A stretch of 10,348 nucleotides of DNA, taken from CAYWLI01 sp964519535 (lineage in GTDB: Bacteria; Desulfobacterota; B13-G15; RBG-16-54-18). Shown here one piece after another: positions 6,680 through 10,348 of this stretch. The notes below the pieces were generated by a model that searched no databases, was not told the origin of the DNA, and worked only from the letters and a program-made list of their open reading frames with translations. Each line of letters begins with the position of its first letter. Within the stretch, counting starts at the first letter, position 1. The stretch is taken from assembly GCA_964519535.1 (NCBI GenBank), contig CAZFIR010000160.1:1-10348 (forward strand), in the 5' to 3' direction. The position numbers were made by a program, and so were the translations under genes.

Positions 6680-6708
6680 ATGATATGCTTTGTGCCCCCA
6701 ATTGTCCA
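6680..6708 (-). promoter_or_regulatory. predicted promoter of the rubrerythrin cluster
   Basis: Minus-strand TGGACA (plus 6703-6708) and TATCAT (plus 6680-6685), each five of six matches to consensus, are separated by exactly 17 bases. Transcription would begin near 6673, giving a leader of about 35 nt. A TATAAT hexamer (plus 6658-6663) lies nearer the gene but has no acceptable -35 partner. Confidence 0.55.
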
Positions 6709-6727
6709 GGACATTGAGGCACAAAGC
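6687..6727. promoter_or_regulatory. inverted repeat over the rubrerythrin promoter (possible operator or terminator)
   Basis: GCTTTGTGCC (6687-6696) is matched perfectly by GGCACAAAGC (6718-6727). The centre holds a second palindrome, TGTCC-A-GGACA (6703-6713), which contains the -35 hexamer. The left arm lies in the spacer between -35 and -10. A dimeric regulator bound here would occlude polymerase. Because it also lies 49 bases beyond the stop of the formate/nitrite transporter, it could act as that gene's terminator, but there is no T run. The TTGTG/CACAA half-sites recall Rex sites, but the spacing is too wide for that regulator. Confidence 0.45.
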
Positions 6728-6775
6728 AATTTCCATTATCCCTTGCGCTGACCCTTCCGGTCTTAAACCATCACC

Positions 6776-7663
6776 CTACCTTGCTCGAGGGACCACACCT
6801 TGGCGAATGTAGATAAACCAGTAGACAAGCCCAACCATCACTGATCCCCCAAAGATGTTACCAATGGTAACAGGCAACAGATTTACAAAAAAGAAATTGC
6901 TCCAGCTTAGCGTGGTATAGTCCGCAGGGGTCTTACCGATTGCTTCCCAAAAAGCGATTGAGGCGTTCGCTTTTACAAACAGCCCAATGGGTATAAAGTA
7001 CATGTTTGCCACGCAGTGCTCGAATCCGGAGGCGACGAAGGCGGTAATGGGAAAGATGATCGACAGTATTTTGTCGGTTGTAGTTCGGGCGCTGTAACAG
7101 AGCCATACCGCCAGACAGACCAACGCATTGCAGCCCACACCCAAGGCAAGCGCCTGCACAAACGCAAGCTCACATTTTGCCTGAGCGATATTCAAAACGT
7201 TGAGACCGATAGCCCCTGCCCCAAACATATACTGTCGGGTAAAGAACAGTAACGCCGCCGTGGCAATGGAGCCGAGAAAATTGCCAGCATATACGATAAT
7301 CCAATTCCTCAGCACTTGCCAGCTCGAGATGCGACGATTGGCCCAGGCCATCACAATCAGGTTGTTACCGGTAAAGAGTTCAGCCCCAGCCACGATAACC
7401 AGGATAAGCCCGAGACAAAAGACCAACCCGCCCAGTGCCCTCGCCACGCCGAAGGCGATCTGACCTGCTGCGCCAGCCGTGACAGTAGTGGCAAAGATGG
7501 CCCCAAGGGCGATAAACGCCCCCGCCAATACCCCCAATGCAAAGGTATTGCGCCAGCCTATGGTGGCCTTCGCAACGCCTATCTCTTCGGCCTTGGCAGC
7601 CATCTGCGGGGGAATGAAGGCATCAAAGCTGATAGGAAGCGTGGTTTTTGATTCGTCGATCAT
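6776..7663 (-). CDS. formate/nitrite transporter (FNT) family channel
   Basis: The start is ATG 7663-7661, with AAGGAGGG upstream, giving 295 residues; an in-frame extension to 7807 reads as non-protein sequence and runs into the ZIP remnant. FNT proteins are pentameric inner-membrane channels with six helices per subunit that pass formate, nitrite or hydrosulfide. Helices are visible at about 42-62, 75-95, 118-140, 165-190, 200-225 and 255-287. GAELFTGN (93-100) is the FNT signature of the broken second helix, and GFEHCVANMYFIP (213-225) carries the conserved pore histidine (His216). GAELFTGN looks more like formate channels than NirC, which is suggestive only. No formate dehydrogenase, hydrogenase, nitrite or sulfite reductase gene is in the window, so the substrate cannot be fixed. 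It is separated from rubrerythrin by 138 bases that hold a separate promoter. Confidence 0.94.
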   Translation of the reverse strand: MIDESKTTLPISFDAFIPPQMAAKAEEIGVAKATIGWRNTFALGVLAGAFIALGAIFATTVTAGAAGQIAFGVARALGGLVFCLGLILVIVAGAELFTGNNLIVMAWANRRISSWQVLRNWIIVYAGNFLGSIATAALLFFTRQYMFGAGAIGLNVLNIAQAKCELAFVQALALGVGCNALVCLAVWLCYSARTTTDKILSIIFPITAFVASGFEHCVANMYFIPIGLFVKANASIAFWEAIGKTPADYTTLSWSNFFFVNLLPVTIGNIFGGSVMVGLVYWFIYIRQGVVPRAR

Positions 7664-7687
7664 AAGCCTACCCTCCTTATATCGAAG

Positions 7688-7716
7688 TTTATAGAAAGCG
7701 AATTGTTTTGCTTCCA
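7688..7716 (-). promoter_or_regulatory. weak promoter candidate for the FNT gene
   Basis: Minus-strand TATAAA (plus 7688-7693) stands about 25 bases before the FNT ATG, with TGGAAG (plus 7711-7716) 17 bases further upstream. The -10 is good and the -35 poor (three of six). The gene may instead be read from further upstream. Confidence 0.35.
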
Positions 7717-7740
7717 GCACCGCCCCATGAAGCGAAACCG

Positions 7741-7955
7741 TTATCTCAGCATCCACAGGCTGAGGACCATTACCATCATACCGACGATAAGGCCCAGCAT
7801 AGGGCAATGTTCAGAAAGGAGACGAGGATCATGACCCCTGCTGTGAAGCAGATGAACCAGGGACTCGTCCTTTTTACAAACAGACCGAGCAGACTCCCGA
7901 TGGTTGTCGACAACCCTGCTCCCATGGCGATGAGTAATGCAATCCACATATGCAT
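7741..7955 (-). pseudogene. remnant of a ZIP/ZupT-type metal transporter (both ends kept, middle lost)
   Basis: From ATG 7955 (or 7949) the first frame reads MHMWIALLIAMGAGLSTTIG, then LLGLFVKRTSPWF and FTAGVMILVSFL. This matches the first two helices of ZIP transporters, with the TT-G-LLGLF and AGVM-SF pattern. It stops at TGA 7776-7778 after 59 residues. A second frame then supplies MLGLIVGMMVMVLSLWMLR to TAA 7741-7743, the pattern of the last ZIP helix (G-GM-VM-LSL). Intact members have about 250-270 residues with eight helices and metal-binding His/Glu in helices 4 and 5, all absent here. The simplest reading is a large internal deletion plus a frameshift. The upstream ribosome site is poor. 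ZIP proteins import Zn, Fe or Mn; this remnant cannot. A functional 59-residue two-helix peptide is unlikely but not excluded. Confidence 0.75.
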
Positions 7956-8008
7956 CTCAGCCGTAGAGAGGCAAAGAGATAGGGGCGCCTTACGCCCTCA
8001 CGTTCTCG

Positions 8009-8233
8009 CTAGGAATCCCCCCTCTTCTTTTGCCTTTTAATTTCAAGTTTAAGCCTCTTTTTCTCACGTTTGTAATCAGACTTGCTCTGTTTGTCTTCTG
8101 CAGGCTGAGCGATAGGAGATCTCTCAACGTTGCGTTTATGAAGTCGCCCTATAAGGAATTTGGCAAGATATTTACCAAAATATCCTATGAACCCTGCAAC
8201 AAAAACTATCGCAACCCACTTTAAGACGTCCAT
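8009..8233 (-). CDS. small membrane protein with basic tail, unknown function
   Basis: Starting at ATG 8233-8231, which has GGAG nine bases upstream, this gives 74 residues; an in-frame ATG at 8254 is less well placed. Residues 1-24 (MDVLKWVAIVFVAGFIGYFG and on) form one membrane helix, followed by KYLAKFLIGRLHKR and a long charged tail dominated by Lys, Arg and Glu (EDKQSKSDYKREKKRLKLEI), likely helical and cytoplasmic. I do not recognise a family. The start overlaps the end of the preceding small gene by 13 bases, which suggests translational coupling. Purine-rich Lys coding is common in false ORFs, but the clean helix-plus-tail architecture and the overlap support a real gene. Confidence 0.6.
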   Translation of the reverse strand: MDVLKWVAIVFVAGFIGYFGKYLAKFLIGRLHKRNVERSPIAQPAEDKQSKSDYKREKKRLKLEIKRQKKRGDS

Positions 8234-8430
8234 CGGCCAAACTCCATTCCGCATTTTCGATGTCCTCTTTCCAAGAGACTCTGTCTACTTACAGGAAGCC
8301 TGATCGCTTTCGGCGTGCTGAACGCATTTGCGCAGTGAAAAAAGACCATGCCGCTCACCATTACGGGAAACACAAAGAGGAAAAAGACTCCGGCGAGGAG
8401 TATAAACGCGCCAAACTTTTTCATAGGCAT
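8221..8430 (-). CDS. small hypothetical protein with an N-terminal hydrophobic segment
   Basis: ATG 8430-8428 lies seven bases after GAGGG and gives 69 residues; ATG codons at 8433 and 8424 are alternatives. MPMKKFGAFILLAGVFFLF continues hydrophobic to about residue 30 (VFPVMVSGMVFF), so it is a signal sequence or membrane helix. The remaining 40 residues hold Cys at two places (HCANAF and RKCGMEF) and many Arg, with no motif I know. It overlaps the next gene at 8221-8233. The C-terminal half looks less protein-like than the N-terminal half, so a frameshifted or decayed gene is possible. Confidence 0.45.
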   Translation of the reverse strand: MPMKKFGAFILLAGVFFLFVFPVMVSGMVFFHCANAFSTPKAIRLPVSRQSLLERGHRKCGMEFGRWTS

Positions 8431-8612
8431 CATCAATCCCTCGATGCTTTGCTAGTGACCCTATCACCTGTAAGAATGCCTCATCCTCAGGCTGGTAGTC
8501 AAGCCCTTCGTGAACGTTCGCACTATCCCAGAGTCGGTTCTAATTATTTAAAACGCCATATCAGATGCCGAATGGGTGTGTACAAGGATGTTCTTGACAA
8601 CCAAATAAAAAA

Positions 8613-8641
8613 TTGAAAAATTTCCATAAACAAGGTATAAA
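8613..8641 (+). promoter_or_regulatory. promoter of the plus-strand ion-transport genes
   Basis: TTGAAA (8613-8618) and TATAAA (8636-8641) are separated by exactly 17 bases. The start would be near 8648, giving a leader of about 70 nt. A perfect TTGACA at 8594-8599 lies just upstream but has no -10 at the right distance. Within the leader, ACAAGG/CCTTGT (8630-8635, 8645-8650) and the 10-bp palindrome CACTATAGTG (8680-8689) could bind a regulator. Confidence 0.6.
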
Positions 8642-8719
8642 GACCCTTGTAGTAACATTAAAAAAGGATTGCATTTCCACACTATAGTGGCACAATATAG
8701 AATACTGTAGGGGGGGTAC

Positions 8720-9379
8720 ATGAGCGTTGTTCTCTTGATCATCTTCATCTGCATCTCCTATTTGATCGTCCGCATTGGGGCGATCGCCTTAGAAATGACG
8801 GGCATGGAGAGATCGAGGGCCAGATTTCAAGCCCTGTCGGCCTTTTCCGGAACCGGATTCACCACCAGGGAGGCTGAATCGGTGGTCAATCATCCCCACA
8901 GGAGAAAGATCGTCATGTATTTGATGATCATGGGAAATGTCGGTATCGTTTCGGTCATCGCCACCCTTGTCCTCTCTCTTAAAGAGACGGGTGTCTTTCG
9001 GCCTTCCCTCAATCTCGTGATTATCGTAGTCTCGATCTTCGTCTTGTATCGAATCGCCTCTCGCCGGGAGTTCGCACAAAATTTGACCAATAAGATCCGT
9101 GAACTTCTAAAAAAAAAGTTACACTTCGAAAAGGTGTATGTAGAGGAACTGTTACAGCAAGCCGATGGATACGGTATCGCTAAAATCATCGTCGCGAAGA
9201 GATCGAAGGTGGCGGGGTCGAATTTGAACAACTCTGGCTTTACGGAGAGAGACCTGATAGTTCTCTCCATTGAAAGGGACAAGGAGGTTATCCATGTTCC
9301 CGATGCGGAAACACGAATTCTTACCGGAGACCGCCTCATTTGCTATGGGAAACTGGATAATCTCAAAGGGTTAATCTAA
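8720..9379 (+). CDS. Trk-like membrane protein with C-terminal TrkA-C (RCK-C) domain
   Basis: 219 residues, with GGGGGG just before the ATG. Helices are predicted at about 2-25, 64-86 and 96-112. Between the first two is RFQALSAFSGTGFTTREAES (35-54), which resembles the pore loop of Trk/Ktr potassium transporters, followed by MYLMIMGNVGIVSVIATL. After a Lys/Arg-rich linker (114-140), residues 150-212 (GYGIAKIIVAKRSKVAGSNL, then ERDLIVLSIERD and LTGDRLICYG) form a TrkA-C domain, usually a regulatory ligand-binding fold. Trk/Ktr subunits normally carry four such pore repeats in about 450-480 residues, and RCK domains sit on a separate protein or behind an NAD-binding domain; here there is one repeat and no RCK-N. 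It may be a minimal oligomeric channel or a non-conducting sensor. It starts a three-gene plus-strand set with LapA-domain and MscS genes. Confidence 0.75.
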   Translation: MSVVLLIIFICISYLIVRIGAIALEMTGMERSRARFQALSAFSGTGFTTREAESVVNHPHRRKIVMYLMIMGNVGIVSVIATLVLSLKETGVFRPSLNLVIIVVSIFVLYRIASRREFAQNLTNKIRELLKKKLHFEKVYVEELLQQADGYGIAKIIVAKRSKVAGSNLNNSGFTERDLIVLSIERDKEVIHVPDAETRILTGDRLICYGKLDNLKGLI

Positions 9380-9405
9380 AAAATGATGCAAGGGAGGGAT
9401 TTGCC

Positions 9406-9621
9406 ATGAAGCCTATAACCATCGTTATATTAGTTCTCGTTGCACTCTTTGTGATAATACTTGTCCAAAACACCCAAGTTGTTACCTTACGATTGCTGTT
9501 TTGGAAATTAGGTATGTCACAGATTATCCTGGTGCCTTTGACAATGCTGATCGGCTTTATTATCGGTTATATTGTCGCTAAGGCAACAGGCGGTAACCAT
9601 GGCACGAGCGAGCGTGAGTAA
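9406..9621 (+). CDS. LapA-domain (DUF1049) small membrane protein
   Basis: 71 residues, after GGGAGGG, 26 bases past the upstream gene. Two membrane helices (about 3-21 and 38-58) flank the family signature QNTQVVTLRLLFWK (21-34), and GFIIGYIVAKATGG closes the second helix. In E. coli the family member LapA acts with LapB in lipopolysaccharide assembly control; most single-domain members have no proven role. No LapB-type tetratricopeptide partner is visible, so the name is a domain label, not a function. It lies inside the ion-transport set and is probably cotranscribed with the TrkA-C protein; the 97-base gap to the channel gene leaves room for an internal promoter. Confidence 0.88.
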   Translation: MKPITIVILVLVALFVIILVQNTQVVTLRLLFWKLGMSQIILVPLTMLIGFIIGYIVAKATGGNHGTSERE

Positions 9622-9718
9622 GGAAGTGAAACTAAGAAAATAATCAAACTATCTATTAACGCTTGCACGTATCAAGTAGTTTCCCAATCTCTGGTAGTCC
9701 GAGAAGGGGGTTTGAAGG

Positions 9719-10348
9719 ATGAATGAATTTCATACTCTTGAGCACTGGACTGTTGCTGCTATCTATATCATAGGTGGTTTATTGGTTGGATTTGTACTCG
9801 AAAAAATTGTCCTCGCTAAACTCAAAAGGTTAGCCAAGAAAACGCGGTGGAAAGGTGACATTGTTATCATCAACTCCCTGCGCGGCATGGTTGTTATTTG
9901 GCTTCTTATCGCCGGCGTCTACGGGGCAATCCTCAGTATCCCGATGAGCCCAGCTCTGCTGATACATCTCAAGAAAATCCTATTGGTCATTGTTATCCTT
10001 TCAGGAACAATGGCTCTCGCGAAGATGACGGCTGGTTTTGTGGGCATCTATGTCCAGCGAGAAGATGTTCCGCTTCCTTCAACCTCGATATTTAAAAACC
10101 TAACGAAATTGCTGGTCTTCCTCATCGGCACACTCATTATACTGCACTCTCTTGGTATTTCCATTACCCCCATATTGACTGCCTTGGGCGTGGGAGGGCT
10201 CGCAGCTGCCTTGGCCCTGCAACCGACGCTCGCCAATCTTTTTTCCGGGCTTCAAATAATCGCCGCAAAACAGCTGCACCCAGGGGATTATGTTAAACTT
10301 GATTCAGGGGAAGAAGGCTACGTGACCGATATAACCTGGCGAAATACC
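9719..10348 (+). CDS. MscS-family mechanosensitive ion channel (partial, C-terminus outside window)
   Basis: ATG 9719-9721 follows AAGGGGG at normal spacing, and the frame is open for 210 codons to the right edge. Membrane helices are visible at about 10-32, 56-75, 85-110 and 130-147, and then the hallmark pore helix ILTALGVGGLAAALALQPTL (about 151-170), with alternating Gly and Ala packing, runs into ANLFSGLQIIAAKQLHPGDY, the start of the cytoplasmic beta domain. LDSGEEGYVTDITWRNT is the usual MscS beta-domain sequence. MscS channels open under membrane tension and release solutes during hypo-osmotic shock. The four-helix N-terminus puts it among slightly larger relatives than E. coli MscS, which has three. 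It is the third plus-strand gene, after a 97-base gap without a clear terminator. Confidence 0.93.
   Translation, partial: MNEFHTLEHWTVAAIYIIGGLLVGFVLEKIVLAKLKRLAKKTRWKGDIVIINSLRGMVVIWLLIAGVYGAILSIPMSPALLIHLKKILLVIVILSGTMALAKMTAGFVGIYVQREDVPLPSTSIFKNLTKLLVFLIGTLIILHSLGISITPILTALGVGGLAAALALQPTLANLFSGLQIIAAKQLHPGDYVKLDSGEEGYVTDITWRNT

Noticed and set aside
7664..7807. N-terminal extension of the FNT gene
   Set aside because: The ATG at 7663 has a strong AAGGAGGG site; the upstream sequence has no helix and overlaps the ZIP remnant.
8497..8502. TTGACT as a -35 for the small minus-strand genes
   Set aside because: The best -10 at 17-18 bases matches only three of six positions, so I could not support a promoter.

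Overview
The window looks like chromosome from an anaerobic or microaerophilic Gram-negative bacterium, plausibly of the Desulfobacterota (former Deltaproteobacteria) type. This is inference from gene content: rubrerythrin, a formate/nitrite channel, a B12-binding radical SAM protein, two nitroreductase-fold proteins and a Leu/Ile/Val-type substrate-binding lipoprotein. No rRNA, tRNA, CRISPR array, intact insertion sequence or phage gene is visible, and no species can be named.

Layout. Everything left of about 8440 that codes is on the minus strand; everything right of about 8720 is on the plus strand, with a divergent promoter region between. From the left edge: (1) a substrate-binding lipoprotein of an amino-acid-type ABC transporter, cut by the window edge (1-675), preceded by a leader of about 230 nt that holds a strong promoter, an intrinsic terminator, alternative pairings and a 23-codon ORF. 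(2) A long stretch without recognisable genes (about 944-1569), then a 13-bp inverted repeat. (3) A B12-binding radical SAM gene (1637-3083), broken by a 4-bp tandem duplication (GATA twice on the coding strand), with its own promoter and three ATTTAAAT palindromes. (4) A five-gene same-strand cluster, transcribed right to left: rubrerythrin, nitroreductase, diacylglycerol-kinase-family lipid kinase, an exported SagB-like nitroreductase and a stand-alone MetG-C-type tRNA-binding protein (6637 down to 3376). Its promoter overlaps a 10-bp inverted repeat. (5) A formate/nitrite transporter (6776-7663). (6) The remnant of a ZIP-type metal transporter (7741-7955) that keeps only its two ends. (7) Two small overlapping membrane-protein genes (8009-8430). 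(8) On the plus strand, a TTGAAA/TATAAA promoter followed by a small Trk-like membrane protein with a TrkA-C domain, a LapA-domain protein and an MscS-type mechanosensitive channel cut by the right edge.

How the genes may work together. Cluster 4 reads as an oxygen/redox-stress and flavin-reductase set with lipid kinase and tRNA-binding passengers. The plus-strand set reads as an ion and turgor module: a putative K+ pathway protein, a small envelope membrane protein and a tension-gated channel. These links are inferred from adjacency and family knowledge only.

The items most worth a second look are the structured leader ahead of the substrate-binding gene, the duplication that breaks the radical SAM gene, the collapsed ZIP gene, the palindrome over the rubrerythrin promoter, and the single-repeat Trk-like protein.
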